Numbered from the stretch's first letter, positions 13,101-26,058 are shown. The stretch is DNA of 64,000 nt from Rhinopomastus cyanomelas (GCA_013400115.1 VXBP01007599.1:90630-154629), one strand, 5' to 3'. The notes: generated by a model not told the origin, from the sequence alone. Made by a program: numbers and translations.

Positions 13101-14323
13101 AAGTCATATATGCATACTTGTGTACATATATGTTTAAGAAAAGAGAGTATGACGTGATTGTACCTGTAGGAAGCACATAGAAGCAGCATTCTAATCGTGC
13201 TAATGTTGAGTTTACTTAGTTCTTGATAGAATTTTAAGTGGAATGTAACCCAATCATTTTACCTACCTTTTTGTTTGTCATTCACAGCCAGCTTCCCTGC
13301 AAGTTTATGAACTGGTATGGGTTGTAGGCTTCTCTTTGCTAATGAAACGGATCTGTTTCTTGAAGTAACTCAGTAATTACTGGGCCTTGGAAGGAGAGAA
13401 AGCAAAAACTTGACCTTGTGTAAAACCTTGAGATTCTTTCTGTGAAGCAACACACACATTCCAGAGCATGTGGTCTGGGCTATTTCTGTATTTTACACCT
13501 CTCTCAAAAGCTTCTGTTTTCATTTTGATTACACTGATGTCAAAAGGTTAGTGCAGATGTTTACTGTAGAAGCAGAAGAGCTTTGAAGTCCACCAAACAG
13601 AATCAAGAGGAGAATGTTCCCTTCAGAGCTGTGTCCTTTCCTCTGCTTTTTATCTTCAGGGTAACGTATTTGCACCAAACCAGTGTAAGGAAATGGAAAT
13701 TCAGAATTATTATTTGCAAAGTCCTCATGGTAAACATTTTATTTTAACTGTTTCTCAAAAATTCAAAGTAAGAAAATCAAGGTTTTATGGAACTTAAAGG
13801 CATGCTTTAGAGTGCTGTAATAATACGTTTTCAATTGTAACTTCAAGAAGATCTTGACTGCACAGAAGTGTTTTTGAGAGAAACCCCATCATAACATCTG
13901 TATAGAGAGTGTCTGTTAATGAAAGTTCTTGGTGAAGGGAAAAATAGATCTCAACCTTACCAACTTGACAAACTCAATCTTCTACCTGGAGAACTAAATG
14001 AATAAGGCTACCAGCCTTATTAAGACTCGTGGTCTTTACAGGGCAGCAATTAAGTTCTAGCTAAAGTGCAGACATCCCACTCATCTGATTTAATTCAGAC
14101 AATGATAAAGAAATGATGGTAGTGGTATCTGCTCACTGTGAATAATAAGGTGGAGGCTCAAAGGTAGGCTAGTAACAGGAACATTACTAAGCACTAGCAA
14201 GCATTCCTTACAGAAATCCATCCAGAAGTTTACTTTTTGATTGTATGTATGTGTGCTAAATAACAATCACATAAGAGCAAGTTACACTGGTGTTGTGGGT
14301 TAGGAAATATTAGGCTTTGGTAT
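10119..14323. other. Unique non-coding sequence
   Basis: About 4.2 kb with no recognisable repeat, RNA gene or convincing exon. Open frames of 60-110 codons here (for example 10316-10645 minus and 12078-12342 minus) lack recognisable domains. Confidence 0.5.
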
Positions 14324-14363
14324 TCTTCCCTTCCCTTCCCCTTCCCCTTCCCTTCCCTTCTTC
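14324..14363 (+). repeat. CCCTT/CCCCTT polypyrimidine tract
   Basis: An imperfect array of TTCCC and TTCCCC units of about 40 bp. It directly abuts the truncated 3' side of the minus-strand CR1 that follows, separated only by the bases caata. Confidence 0.93.
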
Positions 14364-14366
14364 AAT

Positions 14367-14515
14367 AAACACCTCCAGAGAAGGAGACTCCACAAACCCC
14401 CTGGGCAGCCTGTTCCAGTGCTCTGTCACCCTCACTGGGAAGAAGTTCCTTCTCATACTGATGTGTAAGCTCCTATGTTCCAGCTTGCACCCGTTGCCCC
14501 TTGTCCTATCATTAG
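14367..14515 (-). mobile_element. CR1 LINE internal fragment lacking its 3' tip
   Basis: On the minus strand this reads the end of CR1 ORF2 and adjacent sequence, from a gataggacaaggggcaac-type stretch to tctctggaggtgttt. In an intact copy a further 100 bp of tail would follow. Here the sequence breaks off next to the CCTTC tract. The missing tail segment type is present immediately on the other side, as a separate fragment at 14516-14618, so the two pieces are in permuted order. Confidence 0.9.
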
Positions 14516-14618
14516 ATCACAGAATCACAGGACGTTAGGGATTGGAAGTGACCTTGAAAGATCATCTAGTCCAATCTCCCTGCCAGAGCAGGACCACCTA
14601 GACCAAGTCACACAGGAA
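14516..14618 (-). mobile_element. CR1 LINE 3' tip abutting another CR1 piece
   Basis: The minus strand reads ttcctgtgtgacttggtcta, then tggtcctgctctggc, the conserved gatgatctttcaaggtc block, and a decayed tail (cctgtgattctgtgat). It contains only the last ~100 bp of CR1. Its 3' end joins directly to the 5' boundary of the fragment at 14367-14515. Confidence 0.9.
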
Positions 14619-17600
14619 GAGCTCTGGATTTCTGAAAATCAGGATCCTGTCTGTGTTTGGAACTCTTACTCTTGTATGGCTTAAAGGCAGGAGACACCGT
14701 GTCTCTGTCTTATGTTAGTTAGATTCCCACTCTCTCACAAAAAGGCTGACCAGTGTTCTCTCTATATTCATTCATGTAACATGGGTATTCACATGCTCTG
14801 TGTTGTCATTTCTCATGATTTCATTATATGTCTCAATCTGATTTTTATTAGCTGGAACTATCAGCTCTTTGAGTTGGGAGAATATAGGACAAAACCAACG
14901 TTGGTTTTTGTTTCAGAAAGCTTCTAACCTCTTTCCTTACAAAGGAAATAGTATTGTCAACACTACTTAACAATTTGAAAATTGGGTGGCAAATTAAAAG
15001 ATCTCAAACACATTAATTTTTAAAAATCACTTTTTTGATTTCAAGCTAATCTTATAACGAGGACTTAAAGTTTGGTAAATTAAGGTTAATCATATTTCAG
15101 GCTGCCCTTTTAGTTTGCATGTTTAAAAGAAATGGTCTCACAGTGAAAGACCCATTTGGGGTTGTTTGAACGAGAGCAAGGTAACATAGAACATATTGAG
15201 AGATGAAAAATGTAGGTAGAGTAATATGAAAATCAGATTCACAATATTTTATGAGAAATCTCTGATTCCTCAATATAAAATGTTCTTAACATCAGTGAGA
15301 GCTCTTCTTGTAAACTCTGTTATTATTAGTTTACCCAGCTGTGTCCCTGGCTGCAAGTGTATAGTATTAAAGGTGAGCCTGAAAGCTGGCAATGTCAAGC
15401 TTCATAGTGCAAACTGGTTTATCTTTTACTAACAATCTTAGCAACGTGCAGTGACTTGCCCTTGGAGTAGTGGTTTAACAACCTTTGCCCAAGCACTCTG
15501 TGGCTCTTCTTATATCTTTAATAGTTTACTTGATGGACTATGAAGAACTGCCAGATGACAGCTGTATTTCATTTTTGTCACTGCATGGCTCTCTATTTTT
15601 CTTGCAGTCTTTTTCTCAAGGGCACAATTCTGTAAGTCAATGTTCAGGTTGGGTATTGCTCTTCCTGCTTGTGCATCTTGATGCAGCACGTGCAAGTCTC
15701 TGATAGGCTGAGATTCCAGGCCTTCAATAAAATAATCTTCCTGCTGTGGATAGACTGAAATTATGGGATGTAGATATTACACTAGAAAGTTAGTGGAAGA
15801 CATCGTTTAAAGCACTCTGTGTTTATTAATGGATCATCTAGCAAATTATATCCCTTCATAGATGTTAGGAAAATGAGTTTACTCATTAGAAATGTCTTAA
15901 CTGACAGAGCATAGAGGGGGAGCAAATAAAAATAAAGAACAGAAGGTGTGAAAGGAGGAAACCAGACTGACTAGACATTTCTGTCCAGTTTTTCAAAGAG
16001 CATCCAACATTTCACAAATTGCTCCACATGACATATGACATGCACAAAAATCTACATTGACAGTTACAGCATAGATTTGCATATGTAAATATAAAACCTT
16101 TAACTTTGGTGTTTAAAACTTTAAACTATATTGTAAATTGTGTTGAATAATCTATTTAGGTGTTCTGTATAGTTGTGTATTTTGTGAAGTCTTTATATAT
16201 ATGTCTTCATATATATATATGTTTATATATAAACACATATCTTTTATGCATGTAGAAAACTCAGTCATCTGGTGCAGAGAGGAAACTTTGGGTTCACAGA
16301 CCAGACTTCATTTTAAGAACTCAGATCCATGAGCTTGCCTAATTCTACTTTATCTTACTTATATCTTCCTCAAAACAAAAAACCCCACCACCTGGCTTAT
16401 GCAACCACTGTCATGTATTTGTTGTAATTAAATATACAAGGCAATGAGTTAGCTCATTTCAAGAGAAGTGGACACCGCACCTTAGCTCTGAGGTACCACT
16501 GATGCTAATGAATTGTCTGACAGAAACAGCATGGGCCTCTGAAGCAACCAGAAACAAACAGCAAATAAGGATGAGATTGCACAAAGCTCTTCAAGCAGAG
16601 GTGTCATCTTTTGAAGTAATAAAGTAAATGTCTCTAGAAGAATGAGGAATTGTGCTGTGATACTAATTTATAAATACAGGCTGGAGAACAAATGGCTATG
16701 TTACAAAAATTCTTTTCACAAATAAATCCAGTGTTTGTAGCCAGTGATCAGCTGGTGTTATGAGCAGCACAGTTCTACACAAAAAGGGGAACAGCATATG
16801 CAGGAGATGTGAAGTTATCCTCTTCTTGTAACTGATGCTAATAAAAGTTGGAATAGAACATCTGGTTTTAGTACTGCAGGCAAGCAAGAGGTGAATCCAT
16901 GGGACAGTCTAGAGGAGAGCAGGGACAAAGATTGACTAGCTGGAAAGCATGGCCTAACAAATCAGAGAGAAAAACAAGAGGATGATTTTATCCTCTGTTT
17001 TCCATTGGGGAAAAGGAAGTCACTTAAAATGCAGAAAAGAAGATTAGGTATTAAGGAAAGTGTTTTTAAAACAGAAGCAACATCTATGTGCCTGGAAATT
17101 TCTGAGGACACACCAGGTCCACATCTCTCAAGAACAGCACAGGTTTAGTTCATTCTGCTATAGGATGGGAAAGAATTTTTGCTGTCCCTGAGAAACACTG
17201 ATGTGATAAGGTTTATTGAACTTGTGTACCTTGACAAAATAGCTTTATCATCACCCCATTAAACCAATTTTTCTATTAGTTTACTACAATAGCACTAAGG
17301 GACCATCCAAGAACCCACATGCTGGGCAAAGGTATAATGTCCTTTGTACAAGCACCAAAAGGTCTAAGTGGATAGCTTAGATGTGTTATAGTGGAAGGAG
17401 CTGTAAAACATCCCAGGAAACACAGATTATTAAAAACTATGCATCGCTTTTTAAAGAGGTTGTGTCCTTTTTGATCACTTGTGAAACGTGGTTGTCACAA
17501 TTCTCAGTGACTCTCCTGGAGTAGGCATCTGTATGCTACTGAAGAGCTGCAACGAGCCCATTGGTTTGTGCACACGTCCATGGATTGAGACCAACTGCCT

Positions 17601-20600
17601 TGTTCTGCCTTCACATAATATCTCACCTCGTGTTTCTGCACGTTGCTACAACAGAAACCGAACACGAAATGCTGCCTTTCTTGAAAGTGAATGGCAATAA
17701 ATCAGAACACAAGTTCTTCAACAAGTAATTAAAATCACAAGATTTAGATGTTTAGATGCCTGAACAACCACCCATAACGTGAAGTGTTTGTCTGAAGATT
17801 ATGCAAAACAGAAACTCCATTGAAAAGTCTTTCTCAGGAGATTTCATGCACACCTTGTTTTACAGCAGTCTTGAAAGCAGAATACAACCATTCAAGGATG
17901 TTTTTTCTGCTTGTCACTGCTTTATACATGTTTGTATTTTAAAAGAATTTATCACTTTGTCACCTGCCATAAGAAAGAGGTTTGATTCTCTCAGAAAGCA
18001 AGAAAAATTAAATTCTTGTCAGAAAGAATCTCAGGTAAGCAAGTGGCTCTGCTCAGGGTATTTAGCCAGTCCTCATTTCTTGAAATTGTGTGAGAACCAA
18101 GTCCTCAAATAATACCACTTGACAGGCATTTTTTCTTCTAAGATCTTGGCCAAGTTACACCCTCTAAGAAGCCTTCATAAGTTTTCAGCTTCCTAAGGAG
18201 GAGGAAAAGGTTCAAACGAGTTTTGTGATTAACTGATATGAAAGTTTAAAGAGAATTAAGGATGATGCTGTGGTTGGTTGTCATATTCATCGATGAAGGA
18301 ATAGGTGATCAATTGCCCTGTTGTCATTTTACTGCAATCAGCAGTGTTGTTGCTGAAAGTACGTGGCATGGGACACCTGTCATGTTGATCTGCTGAGGCA
18401 GTGACGTGAGAAGGAACAAGAAAGAATTAGCACAACATTTTCAGTACGTATTTGACTTTGGAAATTTATAGCTGCCATACGTAGGTCATAGCTCACAGTC
18501 ACTTGATTTCATGATGTTTTACATATCCCCAAGATGTCTGGAAGTCACATACACCACTCAAACCAGTATTTTAATATTTGATAATCTCAAATCTGCTGTG
18601 AATGGGACAACATTTAACATGTGCAATGTGAAAATACATATTCATAATACGAAATCTGAAGTATTCTCATTGCAGTTTATCCATGTCTGTGAGAACATGG
18701 CAGGTGAAAGATGGATAGAGGAGGTTAAGTGATGTTCTTGTAGATTTGCCATGATGTGTAAGATAAAAGAGACCCATTAAATTATATATCTTATTTATGG
18801 AGAAGGAGAAGTAACCCCTATGGATTGTCAACTACAATATGAAATACCACCAAGCATAGTAATGTGTCCTTGCTAATAGTTCCATTGTTTGTCTGGAACC
18901 AAGAAGTAAAATAGATAGGTAGATATTAAAAAGATATTTAACATATCTGTCTATGATGAAGTAATTTTCAGGTAGGTTTTGTTGTTTCTCTTTAAAAATT
19001 ACTTATTTTATTAAAATAGTACCTTGTAAAATAGTACCTGATTACATTAATCTGTGATTCAAGTAACAGTAACAACATATGCAAAATAAATTGTTATCAG
19101 CCTTCAGTTTGGAGCCAAATCAGCTTTTGGTTTATGAATTATATTAAAAAGCTGTTAGGTTTTGATATTTTTATTCCTTTAATGAAATAATTAAAGCACA
19201 GTTAGTTAAACTCTGTCTTCTGTCAGAAAGCTCTTCAAAGCATGAAAGCTGGAAATCAGCTTAGGCTGTGAAAAAGCCTTCCTTAAACCTCACAAGAAGA
19301 AATAACAAATTTGTTTTATCTAGCTCCACACTTCCCTCATGAAAAGACAAGCAACTCTTTTCATCTTCAGTTCTGTTTGCCCCTACACAATGCTGGAATA
19401 GCGAATGGAGTAGCAAGTCACAGGAACAATTGTTCAGCTATTTCAATCCTGAAGATTCTTTATGCAAGTGCTGCAAGAGCCACTCGAGTGAAAACCTAAA
19501 CCAAGAACTTCTGCTGATTTTTGGAGGCACCGCTTGTACAAACTCCTCGCTGTTCTCATCTAACTGCAAGCAAAGTAAACGCAACGGGGAACTGCTGAAA
19601 CCTTCAAAGCAGAAGCTCTCAGCAGAAAACATCAGCTGAAAGCTGATTTTGCTGGTCATGCAGCGGGGCATTCCCAAAGGGGCACTCATTAACAAAAAAA
19701 AAGCAGCTGGGAAGCTGTTTTTCTCCTTCCTCTCTGTATAAAGCCTTGCAATATTTAGGTTTCTTCACTACTTGAAGTTTTATTGTGTCTGCCTGCAAGC
19801 TGGAATCAAACTACGAGACACCAGAAGAGAACCAAAACTTCTTTAGTGTCTGAAACCCAACTCCAAACGCCTATGCAAATATCCCATTGTGCACACAGGG
19901 TCCCTGGTGAGAATCCCGTCTCCGGGAGAGACTCCTTCCACTCCACGGTTTTGTGAGGAAATTTATGAAGCTGCCACTCTATCGGTTGAAAGAGTTTCCG
20001 GTGTTGGCCTGATACTGTGAGTTTAATATCTAAAGTTTTGGAAGGGAAGTGATTTGTTTCATTTTGCTCAGGTCTTTATGTGGCTGAATTATATTCCAGT
20101 AATCCTCAGTATCCATAGCTACAAGTCCTTTCCCACTAACACAGCAACACTTCCTGATAAAGTTTATCCGTAACTCAGCCAGCAAGCTTAACTCCAGCTT
20201 CTCTTTTCCCAGTTCATGCTAATTACACTCGTACAGCACTGGGCTTCCCACTTCCTTCTTTTCTTGGGGTGCACAATTGCCAAGAAGATCTATATCTGCC
20301 AGAAAAAAAACCAAATCAACAACCCACTTCAGATAGTTGGTGCCAATTAACGAAACAAATACGTTGTCACTTAATGAGTACCCAGCAGACCAAACCTGAT
20401 CTTGCTCAATAGAAAGGTGGAGTAGGAGTAAATAAAGGGCAGCACTTAGCCATCGGCATAAGGGGAGGGCATATTGTTTTACCAGGGAATGCATTTCTGC
20501 TTTGCTTCACTCAGTACGACCACGCACTTTCTCCCCTTCAGACCCTGCCCATGGTGCCTAATTAATTCACATCAATTTTGAAAGAATACATGATTAGCTG

Positions 20601-21181
20601 TCCTAAGGCTAAGCAGCAGCATATTGAGTCACATGCTAGAAGGCCTACTTTGGGCACTGGCTCAGGATGGCAGGATCCATGCCAACATAAGAAGCTAAAT
20701 TGGTTGCGGGGCAGGGGGTGGGGGGTTTGCCAACTAACTGCCTCGCCTCATGGCACCATCTGCCAATTTGTAGACTGATGTTGGCATCAGATCTGAAAGA
20801 GCCACTTATCCACTTGTACAGCTATAGGCCACAAGAGTGAAAGGAGAAACGTTTGAAAATAAGGAGGAAGTTGACTGAAAAGCGCATCTCGTCTAGCACA
20901 ATGCCTATCAGGTTTCTTACTCTCTACAGTGCATTGCCATCAGATACGGGGACTTCTGAAGAAGTAAAGAAATGCATCCATGATTGTCATATTTTCATGC
21001 CTCCTATTGCAAGGGGGCTAAGCATGGTGTTCCCAGATGTAGAGTTACCTGTTTCATGCATTTAATGGCACATACAACACTAAAATCCCTCAAATCTTAC
21101 CCTGTGTGAGTTGGCTTCCAAAAGCTAAATTAATTCCTTGTTGAAGTAGTCTACTTCAAGGCCTCAAAACTAGTCAGGTAA
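14619..21181. other. Unique non-coding sequence
   Basis: About 6.5 kb without recognised repeats apart from the TA-rich block at 16191-16245. Scattered open frames (up to 103 codons at 17801-18112) show no recognisable domain. A modestly more GC-rich stretch lies at 19880-20000. Nothing here supports a gene call. Confidence 0.5.
16191..16245. repeat. TA-rich low-complexity tract
   Basis: Alternating TATA runs broken by gtcttc and gtt. The tract is self-complementary and could fold back on itself, but it is best described as a decayed TA microsatellite. Confidence 0.85.
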
Positions 21182-21349
21182 TCATAGAATCATTGGGGTT
21201 TGGAAGGGACCTCCAAAGATCATCTAGCCCAATCCCCCTGCCACAGCAGGATCACCTAGACCAAGACACACAAGAACACAGCCAGGTGGGTCTTAAACAT
21301 CTCCAGTGAAGGAGACTCCACAACCCCCCCAGGCAGTACCTTCCAGTGC
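21182..21349 (-). mobile_element. CR1 LINE 3' fragment
   Basis: A 5'-truncated CR1 on the minus strand, about 168 bp. In plus-strand order it shows the tail (atcatagaatcattgggg), ggaagggacctccaaagatc, ccccctgccacagcaggatc, cctagaccaag, and then the end of ORF2 (catctccagtgaaggagac). The breakpoint lies near ttccagtgc. Confidence 0.94.
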
Positions 21350-22280
21350 AAAATAAATGCAAATGAATTTCAAGGTTACTTCAAGGGTAGTCTGGATAAG
21401 AAAGAAGTATTTCATGAAGGATATTGTGTTCTTTGAAACCTTTCCTTCTCTTTGGGTCTGTCTCAGTTCAATACTATATCAATGGGATCCTAGCGACTTG
21501 CATCTGCCCAGGAATCCTTCATTCTTTCCATCTAACATGAAAAGATGAACCTAGGCTTCGTAGAAGCCCAGCTCTGTGCAAGAATTTGTGCCTTAGTTCA
21601 AAGTGGTGAGAGAACAATAAATGCTGGTGCTAAAGGCAAGATCGTCTACTAGTAAGAAAATAAGACACAAAGACATGAGATTGGTAGTTGCTACACTGCT
21701 CAGATGCACCATTTATTTCCATGCATGGTTCTGACATTGACTTAATCTACAAGGCTTTTGTTAAGTTTTGCCCTAAAAATGTGAGGCACCATTTTGCCTT
21801 TGTAGCCTATATGGGACAATGTCTCAAAGAAGGGGATTCACAGGAGTGAAAAGAGCCTGCGAGAGTCCAAAATAACATCAGAGCAGATCAGTAACTTGAA
21901 CCACCCTAATATTTTCCCAAAAATAAAAAGAACTATAAAACCCAACCTGAAAGAGATGGGACATGTGCCATATCCTTCCCGTTGCCTGAAAATCTCCAGT
22001 GGCTTTACAGAATTGTGTTTCTTTATTTTGATTACTGGCATGTCCTTGTTGCACTCCCAGGTTGTCCACAAGTAGATAAGCTCCAGCAGTCCCTTGGAAT
22101 TCACACCTCCAGGACTGCCTAACACAGGCAAGTCCTGTCTCATGAGGATCTTGCCAAGAAATAGGAAACCTTTCCTCATGCGGAGATACTGCGAGACTGC
22201 AGCACCAGCCTTGATGGGAGGCTATACAACTCATATTTCTAGTTGACACCTTACTCATAAATTGGCCCCTAGAGGCCATT

Positions 22281-22339
22281 GGTAACTGTCTTAAATTAAA
22301 GCAGCCTGGAGCAAAGTGCCTCAGGCTGCTTCAGTTTCC
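22281..22339 (+). other. Predicted stem-loop
   Basis: The arms aagcagcctg (22299-22308) and caggctgctt (22322-22331) are perfect complements around a 13-nt loop. Outer arms ggtaactg (22281-22288) and cagtttcc (22332-22339) pair with one mismatch, with a 10-nt bulge only on the 5' side. The bulge makes it unlike a standard miRNA precursor. It may be a chance fold. Confidence 0.35.
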
Positions 22340-24295
22340 ACCCTTACTGATCTGGCACTAGGAAAGTCCTAAGACTACACAAAAACAAAACCACCTTTGT
22401 ACAATCTCCACCCTGCAGTGAGTGCTGAAACGAGCACTCAAATCTCAGTGAAGGATTTTGGAAACTGGGTAGATAAACAGAGCTCCAGAACAATATTTAT
22501 TGCTCCTTTGGTTTCTTTGTATGATTTTTACACATGATACTACAACCACCGGAGTACAAAAGCACCATGGACACTTGACCCTCTACTGTCTGCTGCCCCA
22601 CAGGTCGTTTGTGTCGTATTTTGTGTGTGTTCAGTCAAAACACAACAGTTACTACCAGTAGCTTTTGTTCAGTGTTTTAGGCTATACTTTATCTGCACAT
22701 ATTTACAAAGCTGGTTGGAGTCTGTAGGCATGTGCAGTGTCCTACGAGGATTGACATTTTCTTTCCAGGCTATTACTTTAGACCTATTAAACTATTTTCA
22801 AAAGACATTCAAAAATGGTATAGATTGAGGTGGGAAAAGGAATGTAGACTCTTTAATATTGAATGGTAACTGTTAATATTTAATGGAGTAAAAGATACAT
22901 CTTGGTTTCTGTTGCTGCTTACAGGAAAATGGGTGATGTGAGCCTGTGCTGAGTTACCTAGAGAATAGTCAAAGTGGTGAAAAACACAAAAGTACAATGT
23001 GGTGAACTACCACAACTTGAGTCTGTCATGTGCTGGAGACTCTGTTGCTTCTAAATCTGGTAGAACAAGTAAATTATCTCCCTTTTTGATTTGTAAGAAA
23101 GTTTGGAGGATCCAAACAAACATCTCTGCATTTGGGCAAAAGTGTCTGCCATTGAGGTGACAGGACCAAGACAATGTGAAGAAGACATGAAAAAGTTATT
23201 TAGGTCAAAATGCTTACAATTAAGGAAGAAGAATTCTAACTAACGTGGTTATTTTGGTAGTGGTCAATGGGAAAACCTTACTGTCAAGATTTTTATCTAA
23301 ATGTTCAAACGGAATGAAACTAAAAAGAATAAATGGAAAGTCAGGGAGACAAGAGAAATGTGGAAGCAAAGAGGTGGTGGTGTGGTGAAGGTATGACTGT
23401 GACACGGGAAGACCAAGAAGAACCCAGTATAAGCAGTCACAACGCACCCTCCACGCAGCTCTTCTGCTCCTACCAATCGCAGCACATATGGTCCTTCAGC
23501 AGAGGGTCTCAGAACAGCGGGTTAGTTTACATACCATATGTATGCAATTGGTAGGCACAACGGGGTTGCGTCAAGGTTATTGCATCTGCCCTAATTCGGA
23601 ATTCCCTTGTATTTTTAGGTTGGTGTCGGACAGTGATGTTATTTTAACAGCTTTTGTGTTACAGTTCACATGTTTTTTTAAACAACATTATAGCTTCCTT
23701 TATTTTCTTTTTATTAATTTTGACTTTGTAATAGGGTCCCTGGAGACTTCAAATTGAAACACGTTGGAGAATGATGACTGCTAGAAGTTCCGTACCTCCC
23801 AGGAATGACTATCAGCTAAAGCCTCTGCTGTCTGAGTACTGTCTAACTGCACACCTCCTATTTTGTGTTTCCAGTAGTTTCTGAATATGTGTGATCTGTG
23901 GAGTCCTTAGAGAAGAATTCTTGGAAATACTCTTTTCCTTCTGAATCCCTATTGGAAATGATTTGTCTCTGGTGCTTCAGTGACACAAAAACAAGCAGTT
24001 TTGGTTGGACAGTGTGGTACCTGATTGTATCTACTTGGCACATAACAAAACCCCTACCTAACATATTAATGGCAAACATTCTGATGTGGTGCTTATGAAA
24101 AAACATTTCAGAGGTGCAGACATTGAATTTTTGCAGAATTTTTGTAACTTTTTGAGGGATTTTTGCACTATTTTTAGTACTTTGTAATCAAAAGTCACGT
24201 GTAGAAAATGGAACGCTGTACTGTCTCCAGAGCATACACGAATATTATGCTAATAATATATGCTTTGCTTCACTTAGCTTTATTTTTATCCACAG

Positions 24296-24534
24296 TATGT
24301 TATCCACCACCACACACAGGAGACAAGCAGTGCTCTCCAATACGCAGATTGCAAGGTGAAGTATACTTCAAGTAACACGGAGCAGTTACTGGAACAGTTT
24401 AAGCACGGGTTTACCTCTAACTTCCTAGTGCCAGGATTAATAATGTCTGGCATTTTCATCAATATGGTGAAAGCAACAGGAGATGGCATGCTTGTTCTCA
24501 TAACACCTCTCAAGCATACATCTCAAACTCTTCT
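24296..24534 (+). CDS. Candidate internal exon, unidentified membrane-like peptide
   Basis: An open frame starts right after a good acceptor (pyrimidine-rich run ending tttttatccacag at 24295) and ends at a consensus donor (ctgtaagtat; GT at 24535-24536). The exon would be 239 nt (79 codons plus 2 nt). The peptide contains QYADCKVKYTSSNTEQLLEQ followed by a hydrophobic stretch FLVPGLIMSGIFINMVKATG that could be a membrane segment. I do not recognise the family. The P-x3-M-x-G ... MVK-x-T pattern faintly recalls the second membrane helix of BK-channel beta subunits, but the cysteine-rich loop is absent and I do not call it. There is no start codon in a convincing context and no partner exons are evident. 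An open frame of this length flanked by splice-like signals could occur by chance in 64 kb. Confidence 0.25.
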
Positions 24535-24929
24535 GTAAGTATCTTTTATGTCAGACAAACAGCAGAAAATCATCCTTGCACTGGAAAGCAGTGGTTGCTT
24601 CACCTTCCTTCCAGAGAGAGAGAAATCATGCAAAGATTAATGCAGCCCAGTAGGTGGCTTTTAAAAAGTAAAAGAAAGAAATAACCAGCCAGTGAAATTC
24701 CATACCTTATGATGACAGACTAGAAAGCTACTAGAGTTAAGCAATACAGTGCAGGCGAAAAACACCCTTGAGGACATACCACAGCATATGTGAACGTAGA
24801 AAGCACTGGGACTTTGCTGCTAATCAGGTCATCTGTTCTTCTGAGATTGCAATCTATGCAAAGGAGTCTTTCCCACATGGCATAGTTGATCACGTTCAAA
24901 CCTGGTGGAAATTAGGTATTTGTTTGATT

Positions 24930-24995
24930 ATTTAAATTATACATACAATTTATATAAGCAGCACCAATATAACTATATATTATATATTAATACAG
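24930..24995. repeat. AT-rich low-complexity tract
   Basis: Dense A/T sequence with TATA and TATTA runs; a decayed simple sequence and not a regulatory call. Confidence 0.6.
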
Positions 24996-25121
24996 AAATT
25001 CCAGTAATTGTTATCAAAGGCAAAAGAAAATTATCTAGTGTAATTTTTTTGTGAAATCTGACAACAGAAGCATGGTCTGAGCAAGCATTACAGAAGGTAG
25101 GAAGAAAATCTTGGCAGGTCA

Positions 25122-25177
25122 ATAGAATCATAGAATCATAGAATCATAATGGATTGGAAGGGACCTCAAAAGATCAT
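25122..25177 (-). mobile_element. CR1 LINE extreme 3' tip
   Basis: Only about 56 bp of CR1 is present: three clean 8-bp tail units (tagaatca repeated, minus strand), then ggattggaagggacctc and aaagatcat. The intact tail suggests a fairly recent insertion that was truncated almost immediately. Confidence 0.92.
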
Positions 25178-25840
25178 AAATTTAAATGGAACTATCCTTG
25201 ACAAGCAGAAGGAAGAACATCCCCAAACTTTGAAAACCTTGGAGTTCAAAGTCTTGTAAAATACTGGATGCTCCAAGGTTTAAGCACACATCCATGAGGC
25301 AGTAACTTTTGCATCTGATTTCTTTCACCAGAAATAGCTCCTAAAGGTGATCAGTAGGAAAAGACTTGGTCACTTTGAGTTTGTCAGCCTAAGATATGCA
25401 AAGTTGAGCAGCTCTGGAGCCAGCGAACCGTTGCACAGTAGATCACACAATAAGAACTAAGAGAACAACAGTTGTTCACTGACAGACTGCCAAGCAGTAA
25501 AATGAATATATTCTAAACTCGTAAAAGTGAGTTGGGTTTTCTATCTCTACCAAATTCTGAAGCTTTGGTCAGTGCCCGCCCTGTGCCGATTTGTCTTTTG
25601 GTGACTTATGAAAGTTGGTTTTTTACTGCCCTTAAATCATGACATTATTGTGCTTCAATTAAGCATATTGAACCAAATTTGATAATGAAAGCAGGGATCT
25701 CAGGTGGCCTATTGTTCCAGTAACAGAATAATAGGCAGAAAAAAGTAGAAAAATTGGAGATGGGAATTTCAAATCAAAGCCCAGATCTTCTTGGGACTTC
25801 CACAGGGTCCTTGACATGGATGTCTTGAAGCACTAGGCAA
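25178..25840. other. Unique non-coding sequence
   Basis: No gene or repeat recognised between two CR1 fragments of opposite orientation. Confidence 0.55.
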
Positions 25841-26058
25841 ATAACAGGGAGAAGGAACTTCTTCACAGTGAGGGTGGCGGAGCACTGGAACAGGCTGCCC
25901 TGGGAGGCGTTGAGTCTCCTTCACTGGAGATGTTCAAGGCCCGCCTGGATGTGTTCCTGCGTGACTTGGTCTGGGTGATCCTGCTGTGGCAGGGGGATTG
26001 GACTGGATGGTCTTTTGAGGTCCCTTCCAATGCCTAATGATTCTATGATTCTATGATT
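25841..26058 (+). mobile_element. CR1 LINE 3' fragment
   Basis: A 5'-truncated CR1. It shows gagaaggaacttcttcacag, ggagcactggaacaggctgc, a tctccttcactggagatg stretch, cctgctgtggcaggggga, gatggtcttttgaggtcc, and a tail of three units (attctatg x2 plus attt). It is close to the usual avian consensus, so relatively young. Confidence 0.95.

Larger units (their letters stand above)
21350..25121. other. Mostly unique non-coding sequence
   Basis: Contains the candidate hairpin at 22281-22339, the candidate exon at 24296-24534, and AT-rich patches near 24930-24995. Overlapping minus-strand open frames at 21838-22279 (113 and 133 codons) match nothing I recognise and both read through the same sequence, so at most one could be real. 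Confidence 0.45.

Noticed and set aside
21838..22279. Overlapping minus-strand open frames of 113 and 133 codons
   Set aside because: Two frames share one sequence, neither has a recognised domain or clear splice signals.
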